Shown here piece after piece: positions 5,808 to 13,125 of a DNA stretch of 13,125 nucleotides (within the stretch, counting starts at the first letter, position 1; each line of letters opens with the position of its first letter). Source of the DNA: DASSNR01 sp036278935. GTDB lineage: Bacteria > Gemmatimonadota > Gemmatimonadetes > Gemmatimonadales > Gemmatimonadaceae. Made by a program: the position numbers and the translations under genes. The stretch is taken from contig DASUKA010000136.1 of the NCBI GenBank assembly GCA_036278935.1, positions 1 through 13,125 of the forward strand. The letters are read 5' to 3'. The notes below the pieces were generated by a model that saw only the letters and a list, made by a program, of their open reading frames with translations, had not been told where the DNA came from and made no database searches.

Positions 5808-8800
5808 TTATCGCGCGCCGAGCACGTTCCCGCCCGTCCGCTTCAACGTATCGTACAGCGGATGCGCGGGGCGCAGCTCGCCGTTCGCCTGGCCGACCGT
5901 CACGGCCAGCACGCGAATCACGTTGTTCTCGGGGAACGTGAGCGTCGTCGCACCGCGCGGGACGTCGAACTCGTAGGCGAAGAGATACGAGTACGCGTAC
6001 GGCTCGTTCGCCCCGCTCGCGGTATGCGTGTGCGACGCGTACCACGCCACCGGCGCGCGCTTGATGTAGCCCGGCGTGAGGCCCGTCATCACATCCAGCA
6101 TGCGTGGCTGCCGTGGGCGGTGCATCCTCTGGAGTCCCGCGAGCACCCGGGTGGTGTCGCCGCTGCCGGCCGCGCGCAGCGAGTCCAGCCGCACGTGCAT
6201 CGCCGAGTCGCGCCGCGCGGTGCGCCGCTCCCGCTGCGCCACTTCTTCCGCCGTGGGCGGGGGCGCGGGCTCCTTGGTGAATGTCCGGCTATCCCATTGG
6301 CCGATGTAGCCGCCCCAGTCCTGCACCGTCACGGTGTCGGGCGTGTTGCCCACGCGGAAGACCGCCTGCTGATCGCCGTTGGCCGAGGCGGCCAGCACGT
6401 AGACGCGGTTGAAGTTGCCCTGCGGGAGCGTGATGGTCTGGCCGCTGGCCGCAATCGCGTTGGGTGTGCCGGTTTTGGCCGGCGCGAGATCGAAGGTGAT
6501 GCCATCGTACGCGATCGTGCGCGGCAACAATTCGGCGGGCAGCGCTTCGCCCGCGCTGTTGAACCCGCCCACCGAGTGCGTGCCGTCGGTGCTCGCCACG
6601 GCGCGATCGTACCGCAACGCCACGTGCTGCTGCGCGGGCGCTGCCTCCTGCGCGTGCGCCGGCCCGAGCTTCACGGCAAAGCTCCGGATCTGGTAGGGCG
6701 TGAACGACGCGACGATGGCGCCGTGCGAGAGCGAGACCTTCCCGGGCATCGGCTGCTCCTGCCCGTTCACTTCGCGCGCCGAGGTAACGGGCGCGGCGAA
6801 GGCGATGCGCACGTTGGACTCCTTCTTCCCGTTCAGCTCCACCATCCGGATGACGTACTCGTTACTCGCCTCGGCGCGCTTCACGGCCATCACCTTCACC
6901 GTGTTCGTGCTGAGCGTGAGGAAGGAGAACTGCTTGCCGAGCGTGCCCACGTGCTTTGACGCGACGAAGCCGATGAGCGGCTGATTGAGCCGCCATCCCT
7001 GCCACTCCGTCTGTTCGCTGCGCCAGTCGCCCGCGTGGCTGGCCAGGCCGTAGGTGAACTCGTGGTGCCCGAAGTCCTGCGATGCCTGATCGGAGTACAC
7101 GTAGTGCGCCTGCGCGATGCCCGGCGTGCGGATGAGGGTGAGGCGGAGGGTGTTGTCGTTCGGCTTATCGGAGCCGTTCTTGTAGTTCGAGAGAATCGTC
7201 ACGCCGAACTTTCCGCTCTGGTCGGTGAGGTCGAACCACTGGTGCGATGGCACCTCGAACTTGCGCGGGTACGCATTGCCACGCTGGATGGTGCCCACGT
7301 CCCAGTTGTACGTCGCCACGGAATCGGATGCCGTGAGCGGGAAGGTGGCCTTGAGCGCGGTGGCCGGCATGTGCCAGTCGATCACGTTGCCGAATTCCAC
7401 GCGGTTGCCCGCGTCGCCCGCCGCCAGGCTGATCGTCTGCACGAAGCGGGAGCTATCCACCTGGCGGCTCACCGTGATCGCCACGCGCACGGGGCCGTGG
7501 TCGCTCACGGTGATGGTCGCGGGCCCGCTCACGTAACCGCGCGGCGCGCGCTGCTCGTCGTCGAAATCCATGTTCCACGCCGGCCACTCGCCCGGCGTAT
7601 CCTCCATCAACGCCAGCCGGATGGGCGCACGCAGCAGCTCCTTGTGGAGCGTCTTGTCCATGATGCTCGAGACATCGCCGTTGTCGTTCAGCGTCACGCG
7701 GTAGCGCGCGTTCTCGAGCGAGCGGTTGGTGACGCTGAGCCCGGTAGAAGGCGCCGGCGCGCTCGCGGCGCGCACGTCGTACACCCCGTACCCCACCGAC
7801 GGCATCGTCGCCAGAAAGAGGATGTCCGCCTGCCCGTCTTTCCACGACTCGAGCTGCGCGGGCACACTCTGGCCATCCGGCCCCACCACTTGCACGCCGC
7901 GCGGCTCGCTGGTGAAGGGGACGGTGGCCTTCACCACATCCTGCCGGCGAATGTTGAGCGGATTGTAGACGACGAGTGGCGTTCCCTGCGTGCGGGTGTC
8001 GAGCGCCGCGGAGACCGCCGTGGCAGCGCTCGTGAGGACGCTCGCCATCTGGTTCATTGCGATCACATCATCGTTCCACGCGAAGGTGTACGAGCGCGGC
8101 GTGGCGGTGCCGGCCGCGATGTCATGAAAGTGGCCGCCCATCATCAGACGCCAGGCATGGTTCAGCCGCGTCATGGGATACGGACGCCCGCCCAGCCAGT
8201 CGGCGGCCACCGAGGCCTCCTCCGCCGCATCGGCCAGCACCTCGTTCTCGCGAATCCACCGCTTCTGATACGCTTCCGAGGTGAGCGAGCCCGCCGAGTG
8301 ATTCTGCAGCTCCATCTCGCCCGCGTAGCGCGGCAGCGTGGACTCCTCGTGCGGCGTGATGTCGAGGAACATCTCATCGGCATCAGAGGAGATCACGTGC
8401 AGCGGTCCGTCGCTCGTCACACTCTTCTCGACCTCCGCCACCGAGCTGTCGTCCGGCGCGCCGCCCGTGTCGCCCGTGCCGTAGTAGTGGTAGTCGGCGA
8501 ACACACCCCACCGCTTGCCGTCGCGGTTCACACGATTGATCCAGCTGGTGTCCGTGCTCAGATCATCATCCACACCGCCGCTGTAGCTGCCGGGATTGAG
8601 CGCCGCGATCACGCCCTTCCCATCGGGGCCAACCCACACGCCAACGTTGAACGGCACGCCCTTCCCCTCCATGCCCGGCGGCGTGCTCGGCTGGTCCGGC
8701 ACCGAGGAGCCCCAGGTGAGCTTCTGCGTGGAGAAGCCCTTGATGCCGCTGTACGCGAGAATGCTCGGGAGCGACCAGGGAAAGCCGAAGCAGTCCGGCA

Positions 8801-9347
8801 GCATGTATTCGGCGCTCGCCTTCCCGAACTCCTTTCGGAAGAACTCGTTGCCGTAGAGAATCTGCCGGATGATCCCCTCGGCGGACGGCGCGTTCACGTC
8901 ACCTTCTTCCATCGATGAGCCGGCGGGGAACCAGCGTCCCTCGGCCACGTAGCGCTTGAGCGTCGCGTAGTCCTTGGGGAAGTACTCCTTCATCATCATG
9001 TAGCGGTTGGCGCCGCTGAAGTTGAAGATGTAGTGCGGGTACTTCTTGAAGAGGGTGAAGTTCTCGTGCATGGTCTTGGGGAGGTACTCCGAGATCACCT
9101 GCGGATACTCCCAGCGCCACTCGGTGTCGAGGTGCGCATAGCCGACCACGTACAGAGTGGGATCCTTCGAGAGATCGGGGCCCGCGAGCGGCATGTGCGC
9201 ACCGAAGTGCGCGCCGGAAGCGGGTTGCACGGCGGTCCGGTCCGGCTGCGCGGATTGCGGGCCCTGGGCAAGCAGGGGCAGAGCCGGCACCGCGATGCCG
9301 GCAACGAGCACGGCTCCCCAACGGAGCATCATCAGTGGCATTCGCAT
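5808..9347 (-). CDS. Exported GH38 family alpha-mannosidase
   Basis: Encodes 1179 residues. The first 27 form a signal peptide (basic start, hydrophobic core, LLA then Q28), so the enzyme is exported. The GH38 catalytic domain begins near residue 65: AHLDTEW gives zinc ligands H72 and D74, MLPDCFGFP gives the nucleophile D185, and GGHFHDIAAGT gives the fourth zinc ligand H408. The helical segment around 345-370 (LQNHSAGSLTSEAYQKRWIRENE) and the beta-sandwich region after about 450 (PLVVYNPLNIRR) are also typical. The family cleaves alpha-mannosides from glycans or glycoproteins. A further beta-rich domain lies at about 909-1023 and 1093-1170, split by a charged 69-residue insertion (1024-1092). 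The start at 9347 is fixed by the signal peptide and a Shine-Dalgarno at 9356-9361; the open frame continuing to 9791 overlaps the peptidase gene. The gene is 14 bp downstream of the M13 peptidase and probably co-transcribed. Substrate linkage cannot be told from sequence. Confidence 0.93.
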   Translation of the reverse strand: MRMPLMMLRWGAVLVAGIAVPALPLLAQGPQSAQPDRTAVQPASGAHFGAHMPLAGPDLSKDPTLYVVGYAHLDTEWRWEYPQVISEYLPKTMHENFTLFKKYPHYIFNFSGANRYMMMKEYFPKDYATLKRYVAEGRWFPAGSSMEEGDVNAPSAEGIIRQILYGNEFFRKEFGKASAEYMLPDCFGFPWSLPSILAYSGIKGFSTQKLTWGSSVPDQPSTPPGMEGKGVPFNVGVWVGPDGKGVIAALNPGSYSGGVDDDLSTDTSWINRVNRDGKRWGVFADYHYYGTGDTGGAPDDSSVAEVEKSVTSDGPLHVISSDADEMFLDITPHEESTLPRYAGEMELQNHSAGSLTSEAYQKRWIRENEVLADAAEEASVAADWLGGRPYPMTRLNHAWRLMMGGHFHDIAAGTATPRSYTFAWNDDVIAMNQMASVLTSAATAVSAALDTRTQGTPLVVYNPLNIRRQDVVKATVPFTSEPRGVQVVGPDGQSVPAQLESWKDGQADILFLATMPSVGYGVYDVRAASAPAPSTGLSVTNRSLENARYRVTLNDNGDVSSIMDKTLHKELLRAPIRLALMEDTPGEWPAWNMDFDDEQRAPRGYVSGPATITVSDHGPVRVAITVSRQVDSSRFVQTISLAAGDAGNRVEFGNVIDWHMPATALKATFPLTASDSVATYNWDVGTIQRGNAYPRKFEVPSHQWFDLTDQSGKFGVTILSNYKNGSDKPNDNTLRLTLIRTPGIAQAHYVYSDQASQDFGHHEFTYGLASHAGDWRSEQTEWQGWRLNQPLIGFVASKHVGTLGKQFSFLTLSTNTVKVMAVKRAEASNEYVIRMVELNGKKESNVRIAFAAPVTSAREVNGQEQPMPGKVSLSHGAIVASFTPYQIRSFAVKLGPAHAQEAAPAQQHVALRYDRAVASTDGTHSVGGFNSAGEALPAELLPRTIAYDGITFDLAPAKTGTPNAIAASGQTITLPQGNFNRVYVLAASANGDQQAVFRVGNTPDTVTVQDWGGYIGQWDSRTFTKEPAPPPTAEEVAQRERRTARRDSAMHVRLDSLRAAGSGDTTRVLAGLQRMHRPRQPRMLDVMTGLTPGYIKRAPVAWYASHTHTASGANEPYAYSYLFAYEFDVPRGATTLTFPENNVIRVLAVTVGQANGELRPAHPLYDTLKRTGGNVLGAR

Positions 9348-9355
9348 GGGGTATC

Positions 9356-9361
9356 CCTCCC
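9356..9361 (-). promoter_or_regulatory. Ribosome binding site of the mannosidase gene
   Basis: On the minus strand GGGAGG lies 8 bases before ATG 9347. It follows directly after the stop codon of the peptidase gene (9362-9364), which supports tight translational spacing within one transcript and decides this start over the in-frame ATG at 9341. Confidence 0.75.
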
Positions 9362-11485
9362 TCACCAGATATGTGGTACGAGGCTGTCCGGCCGCACCAT
9401 CGGGTCGCCCGGCTTGCATCCAAACGCCTTCGCGAAGGCGGGGATGTCCGACAGCGGTCCATCCGTGCGCCAGTGCGCGGGCGAATGTGGGTCCACGGTC
9501 ACCCGCGTGCGCAGCGATGCCGGCCGGGTGTGCGAGCGCCAGCTCTGCGCGTACGCCAGGAAGAACCGCTGCTCCGGTGTGTAGCCGTCGATCAATCCCG
9601 GGCGGCCGTCGCGCTTGAGCGCCCGCTGCAGCGCATCGTACGCGGTGAGGAGCCCGCCGAAGTCCGCGATGTTCTCCCCCTCGGTCAGACGGCCGTTCAC
9701 GTGGAAGGTGTCCACCTGGATGTAGCCGTCGAACTGCTTGATGATGCGTGCCGCCTGCCGTGAGAAATGGGCGGAGTCCGCCGGGGTCCACCAGTCGTGC
9801 AGATTCCCCGCCGCGTCGTAGTGCCGCCCTTCGTCGTCAAAGCCGTGCGTCAGCTCATGCCCCGCCCAGCTCGCGCCGAGCGAGCCGTAGTTCGCCGCAT
9901 CATCGGCCTTGGGATCGAAGGTCTGCGGCTCCAGCGCTCCCGCCGGAAAGACAATCTCGTTCTTGGTCGGATTGTAGTAGGCGTTCACCGTGGGGACGGT
10001 CATGTTCCATTCGGTGGTGTCCACGCGCGTGCCCGGGCGGTTCACCACCCGCCGCCACTCGAAGGTGTTCGCGTGCATCACGTTGAGCACGAACGGCCCA
10101 TCGGTCGTCGTGAGCCGGGAGTAGTCGCGCCAGTGATCGGGGTAGCCGACCTTCTCCCGCATGCGCGCGAGCTTCTGCAGCGCGTGTTGTCGCGTGTTGT
10201 TCGACATCCAGGTGAGATGCAGGAGCCGCTGGCGGAAGGCGGCGCGGATATCATCGATCACCGCCTTCGCGCGCGCGCGTGCTTCGGGCGGGAAGGTCTT
10301 GGCGACGTACGCCTGGCCCAGCGCCTCGCCCAGGTCGCCGTCCGTCTCCTGCAGGCAGCGCTTCCACCGCGGCAGGAGCTGCCGGGCGCCGGTAAAGCGG
10401 GATGAGAACGCGAAGTCCTCCTGGACGAAGGGCGTGCTGAGCCACGGCGCGGAGGAAGAGAGCACGTGGTAGCGGAGGTAGGCGCGCCACGACTCCAGCG
10501 GCTCGGTGGCGAGCAGCGTGTTCACCTGGCGAAAGAAATCCGGCTCGGCGACGTTGACGCGCGTGAGCGACCTGGTGAGGCCGATGTCGCGAAAGTAACC
10601 GGACCAGTGGACGTTCGCCGCGAGCGTGCGAAGCCGCGCAACCGGCATGGGATGGTCAGTGGCGGAAGGCTCGCGGCGCGCCACGCGGGTGAGCGAGGCG
10701 CGGGCCAGCTGCGTTTCGAGCGCCAGGACGCGCGCCGCATCGCTGCGCGCCGCGGCTGGCGCCTGGCCGGCGAGCGTGAACAGCCGCGCGATGTGCTCGA
10801 CATACGCCTGCCGCGTGGAATCGGCCGATGAACCCTTGTTCGTGTAGTAGTCGCGATCCGGCAAGCCGAGGCCGCCCTGTGAGAAGGAGGCCTGGTAGTG
10901 CGTCGCATCATGCTCATTCACGCTGGGGCTGTAGCGGAAGAGCACGCCGATGCCGCGCGTCTGCAGCGCGGCGATCTCGGGCATGAGCGCGGCACGCGTC
11001 GTGATGTGGTCGATGTCCGTGAGGAGCGGGCGAATGGGCGTGATTCCCGCCTTCTCCGCCGCCGCGGAATCCATGCACGTGGCGTAGAAGGTGCCCAGCT
11101 TGCGCTGCGTGCTCCCTGCCGGCAGCGAGGTGCGGCGCGCCATCACGTCATCCAGTACCGAGCGCACGACGAGCTGGTTCTGGTCGCTCATCTCGCGCTC
11201 TACACCCGACGACGAGTACGCCGCCGGAATGGTGTCGTGTTTGTACCAGGCGCCGTCGGCGTAGGCAAAGAAGTCGGTGCACGCATTGGCCGTCGTATCG
11301 ATGAACGACGGGTCGATCACCTTGAGCGGTCGGGTGCTGGTGAGGGGCGAGCCGGCGAGGGCGCTCTGCGCGTGGGCACGTGCCGGCGAGAGGGCCAGAA
11401 GAAAAGCAGCGCCCAGCGCGAGCGGCAGGACAGGTGCGCCGCCGTCTGGACGTTGGCGTGCGACCATGGACAATGAGACGAACAT
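9362..11485 (-). CDS. Exported M13 family zinc endopeptidase (neprilysin/PepO-like)
   Basis: Encodes 707 residues, within the usual 650-750 for the family. A signal peptide covers about 1-39 (hydrophobic LPLALGAAFLLAL, cut after AHA before Q40). The N-terminal M13 domain starts at about 63 with ACTDFFAYADGAWYK. The substrate-binding NAYY is at 501-504. The zinc motif HELTH is at 543-547 (ligands H543, H547; catalytic E544), and ENIADFGG at 604-611 gives the third zinc ligand E604 and D608. All catalytic residues are present, so an active peptidase cutting peptides on the outer side of the inner membrane or outside the cell is expected. The C-terminus ends HIW; the family often ends C-x-x-W, and that cysteine is missing. 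ATG 11485 is preferred over 11467 because GAGGTG lies 7 bases upstream and the signal peptide stays intact. The gene leads a probable two-gene operon with the mannosidase. Confidence 0.94.
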   Translation of the reverse strand: MFVSLSMVARQRPDGGAPVLPLALGAAFLLALSPARAHAQSALAGSPLTSTRPLKVIDPSFIDTTANACTDFFAYADGAWYKHDTIPAAYSSSGVEREMSDQNQLVVRSVLDDVMARRTSLPAGSTQRKLGTFYATCMDSAAAEKAGITPIRPLLTDIDHITTRAALMPEIAALQTRGIGVLFRYSPSVNEHDATHYQASFSQGGLGLPDRDYYTNKGSSADSTRQAYVEHIARLFTLAGQAPAAARSDAARVLALETQLARASLTRVARREPSATDHPMPVARLRTLAANVHWSGYFRDIGLTRSLTRVNVAEPDFFRQVNTLLATEPLESWRAYLRYHVLSSSAPWLSTPFVQEDFAFSSRFTGARQLLPRWKRCLQETDGDLGEALGQAYVAKTFPPEARARAKAVIDDIRAAFRQRLLHLTWMSNNTRQHALQKLARMREKVGYPDHWRDYSRLTTTDGPFVLNVMHANTFEWRRVVNRPGTRVDTTEWNMTVPTVNAYYNPTKNEIVFPAGALEPQTFDPKADDAANYGSLGASWAGHELTHGFDDEGRHYDAAGNLHDWWTPADSAHFSRQAARIIKQFDGYIQVDTFHVNGRLTEGENIADFGGLLTAYDALQRALKRDGRPGLIDGYTPEQRFFLAYAQSWRSHTRPASLRTRVTVDPHSPAHWRTDGPLSDIPAFAKAFGCKPGDPMVRPDSLVPHIW

Positions 11486-11492
11486 CCGAAGA

Positions 11493-11498
11493 CACCTC
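11493..11498 (-). promoter_or_regulatory. Ribosome binding site of the M13 peptidase gene
   Basis: GAGGTG on the minus strand ends 7 bases before ATG 11485. The alternative ATG at 11467 has no purine-rich stretch at the right distance, so this site decides the start. Confidence 0.65.
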
Positions 11499-11532
11499 GA
11501 ACAGAGGGATGATTCCGGGGGCCGCGCCCACA

Positions 11533-11559
11533 TCTCGCCTGGCGAGACGACACGTGTCG
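11533..11559. promoter_or_regulatory. Two adjacent palindromes upstream of the M13 peptidase gene, candidate operator
   Basis: TCTCGCC and GGCGAGA (11533-11539 and 11541-11547) form a perfect inverted repeat around one central T. It is immediately followed by the perfect 12-bp palindrome CGACACGTGTCG (11548-11559). They lie 48-74 bp upstream of the peptidase start, inside the 154-bp gap (11486-11639) between the nuclease and peptidase genes, where no gene is visible. The position suits a promoter or operator for the peptidase-mannosidase operon. A hairpin ending the nuclease transcript is the alternative, but no T-run follows. Regulator identity is unknown. Confidence 0.45.
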
Positions 11560-11639
11560 AGCGCGGCAACTGGGGATGCCGGCGCCATTGGGGGCGGATC
11601 GCGACCGGTGCGAGAACGTAGCGCCGGTGGCGGAGGGCG

Positions 11640-13125
11640 TCAACGCGGCGGCGGCCTGCTTTCCACGGCGCGCTCCACGCTATCCGGCAGCAGTGAGAGC
11701 AGGTCGTAGCCGCTCAGCGCTTCCACCGAATCCACCGTCGTCTCGTACCGGCGCCAGTCCGCGTGGCGCACACCGGGAACGTTCGGCATGATCACCGCGA
11801 TCACCGTGACGTCGCGAGCCGCGTGCACGTCGGCCAGCCCCTCATCACGCGGCACGATGACGGCAATCTTCCAGACGCTGGCGGGGATCACGATCGTCCC
11901 CTCGTGTTTCACCGTGCCCCTGTTGCCCGCTGGACCCGCGATGATGTACACCTCCTTGTTGTGCTTGCGTGCCAGATCGCCCAGATAGTCCTCCATGGCA
12001 GCCCATGGTCCCTGGTTCAGGTCGGCCGCCTCGGGAATGACATTCGACAGGTAGTAGGTGGTCGCGTTGTCGAGCATGCCCGCGCTGCGATCGAACGAGC
12101 GCACGAGGTGGCCGCGATCGATGCGAAATCCCGCGGCCGCACTCGCGCCCGTGTAGTCGGCCGTGGTGAGATGCGTGAAGGTGGCGGGGAGCGCCGGATC
12201 GAAGGTGAAGCAGTCGCAGCGGCGGACGCCGGTGCCGAACTGGCTGGCATCGAGATCGTAGCTCACCCAGTTCGGCGTGCCGCGATGCGCGTTGTAGGAG
12301 AGCGTGTACTCCGGCCGGCGCACGAGAAAGTCATCGCTCGAATCGGCGTCCACGGGCACGCCGAACTCCGTGTTGTCGCCGTACCGCGCCGTCGTGCTGG
12401 GCGCAGCCCGGATGGTGCGGAGCGCGTACGTGGCAGTGGCGCCGGTCGCGGCGGTGGCGCGGAAGACCGCCCTCCCCGCAGCCACGGCGTGCACCACGCC
12501 GTGCCGGTCGATCGTCGCCACCCGCGGTGTCTCGGACGTCCAGGTGAACGTGGTCGCTATGGCCTTGCCATGCGCGTCGCGCAGCGTGGCGAACAGCTGG
12601 TCCTCGAACCCTACCGGCAGCGGCGGATCGCTCTGCCGGCGCCCGCCGAAGGTGATCGCACCGGCAGCGCCCCGCCGCGCTCGGCCCGGCGCGGCGGCCA
12701 GCGTGGCGGAGCGTGCCGGATTGCACGCGCCGAAGCTCGACGGCGCTGGCCCGAACCACCGGCCGGCGCTGTCGCGCTGCAGCGAGGTGCCGGCCGCCGT
12801 GCTGTTCCCCTCCGCCACGCCGATGTCCGTGGAGCGGATCCCCCGCGCGGCGCCATCGCGCGCCGTGAACGTCCCCTCGTACGAGAGCAGCTCCACCACA
12901 CGGGCACGGGCGTCGATGAGTGCCACGCCGTCAGGGCTCCCGTTCTGGATGCCGTTCCCGGGATAGCGCACCACCACCACACCGCGCGCGCCGCAGGTAG
13001 GCGGGATGCTTCCGCCGAGACGCTGGGTGCTGTACACCGTACCGGTGCTGCCATTGTAGAGGAGCACCGTCCAGCCGGCGAGGCGCGTGCCCGCGGGGCC
13101 CGCGATCTCGATCGCCTCGCCGGTA
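11640..13125 (-). CDS. Secreted DNA/RNA non-specific endonuclease with lamin-tail and Ig-like domains (5' end outside window)
   Basis: The frame is open at the right edge, so signal peptide and start lie outside; 494 residues are visible, numbered here from the first full codon at 13124. Residues 1-120 match a lamin-tail domain (LAGWTVLLYNG, then SPDGVALIDARARVVELLSY and EGTFTARDGAA). Residues about 155-240 resemble a bacterial Ig-like (BIG2) domain (FTWTSETPRVATIDRHGVV, then VAAGRAVFRATA). Residues about 250-460 are a NUC1-type nuclease: DRGH at 336-339 with general base H339, then SNVIPEAADLNQGPWAAMED, in which N370 is the Mg2+ ligand and E378 matches E127 of Serratia nuclease. All key residues are present, so cleavage of external DNA and RNA is expected. 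The usual PQ after SN-x-x is PE here. C303 and C305 (RRCDCF) lie ahead of the active site. GTG 13067 is inside the lamin-tail domain and is not the start. The next gene on the strand is the peptidase, 154 bp downstream. Confidence 0.9.
   Translation of the reverse strand, partial: TGEAIEIAGPAGTRLAGWTVLLYNGSTGTVYSTQRLGGSIPPTCGARGVVVVRYPGNGIQNGSPDGVALIDARARVVELLSYEGTFTARDGAARGIRSTDIGVAEGNSTAAGTSLQRDSAGRWFGPAPSSFGACNPARSATLAAAPGRARRGAAGAITFGGRRQSDPPLPVGFEDQLFATLRDAHGKAIATTFTWTSETPRVATIDRHGVVHAVAAGRAVFRATAATGATATYALRTIRAAPSTTARYGDNTEFGVPVDADSSDDFLVRRPEYTLSYNAHRGTPNWVSYDLDASQFGTGVRRCDCFTFDPALPATFTHLTTADYTGASAAAGFRIDRGHLVRSFDRSAGMLDNATTYYLSNVIPEAADLNQGPWAAMEDYLGDLARKHNKEVYIIAGPAGNRGTVKHEGTIVIPASVWKIAVIVPRDEGLADVHAARDVTVIAVIMPNVPGVRHADWRRYETTVDSVEALSGYDLLSLLPDSVERAVESRPPPR

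Noticed and set aside
7035..8918. Plus-strand open frame of 627 codons opposite the mannosidase gene
   Set aside because: Arg/His/Val-rich shadow of GH38 coding sequence, with no domain, signal or start context.
9348..9791. Mannosidase frame open upstream of 9347
   Set aside because: This part lies inside the peptidase gene in another frame, and it would hide the signal peptide and bypass a good Shine-Dalgarno.
11780..12040. Possible toxin-immunity arrangement around the nuclease
   Set aside because: No small gene that could be an immunity protein follows on the strand; the next gene is a full-length M13 peptidase.
13065..13067. GTG as start of the nuclease gene
   Set aside because: The frame continues to the right edge with residues that belong to the lamin-tail domain, so the true start lies outside the window.
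1..13125. tRNA, rRNA, CRISPR, insertion sequence and prophage signals
   Set aside because: Reading both strands showed no tRNA-like cloverleaf, no regularly spaced long repeats, no transposase or integrase motif, and no terminal inverted repeats framing a gene block.

Overview
The window is high-GC bacterial DNA with seven protein genes, two of them cut by the window edges. I found no RNA gene, CRISPR array, transposase or phage gene. The gene set suggests a soil or aquatic Gemmatimonadota bacterium (Gemmatimonadaceae-like): a family B DNA polymerase, a small ZU5-like lipoprotein, a TPR/HD-GYP protein, an exported M13 peptidase, an exported GH38 mannosidase and a lamin-tail-domain nuclease. 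This assignment is inferred from gene content and composition and was not tested by a search.

Left part (1-5780). A family B DNA polymerase is read leftward and leaves the window after its 3'-5' exonuclease domain. A 536-base non-coding stretch (1170-1705) separates it from a rightward set of three genes. That stretch holds a 9-bp tandem AT-rich repeat and three 21-bp-spaced TTGCA repeats. The rightward genes are a ZU5-like lipoprotein (1706-2284), a TPR plus HD-GYP cyclic-di-GMP phosphodiesterase only 9 bp downstream (2294-3907), and, after a 154-bp gap with a hairpin, a three-part protein (4062-5744). This last protein joins a cyclic-nucleotide-binding domain, a thioredoxin-fold-like linker and a thioredoxin-reductase-like flavoprotein that has lost the CxxC redox pair. 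Two neighbouring genes therefore carry modules for nucleotide signals, one destroying c-di-GMP and one probably sensing a cyclic mononucleotide.

Right part (5781-13125). All genes run leftward. In transcription order they are a secreted DNA/RNA nuclease with lamin-tail and Ig-like domains (11640-13125, 5' end outside the window), an M13 zinc endopeptidase (9362-11485) and a GH38 alpha-mannosidase (5808-9347). Peptidase and mannosidase are 14 bp apart, each with a good Shine-Dalgarno and an N-terminal signal peptide, so they look like an operon for breaking down external protein and glycan, possibly mannosylated glycoprotein. The nuclease would add degradation of external nucleic acid.

The rightward and leftward blocks converge on a perfect 24-bp inverted repeat (5729-5778) that contains the stop codon of the oxidoreductase gene and probably ends transcription from both sides. 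The most unusual items are the cNMP/Trx-fold/cysteine-less TrxR fusion, the lamin-tail nuclease, and the mannosidase whose C-terminal domain is interrupted by a charged insertion.
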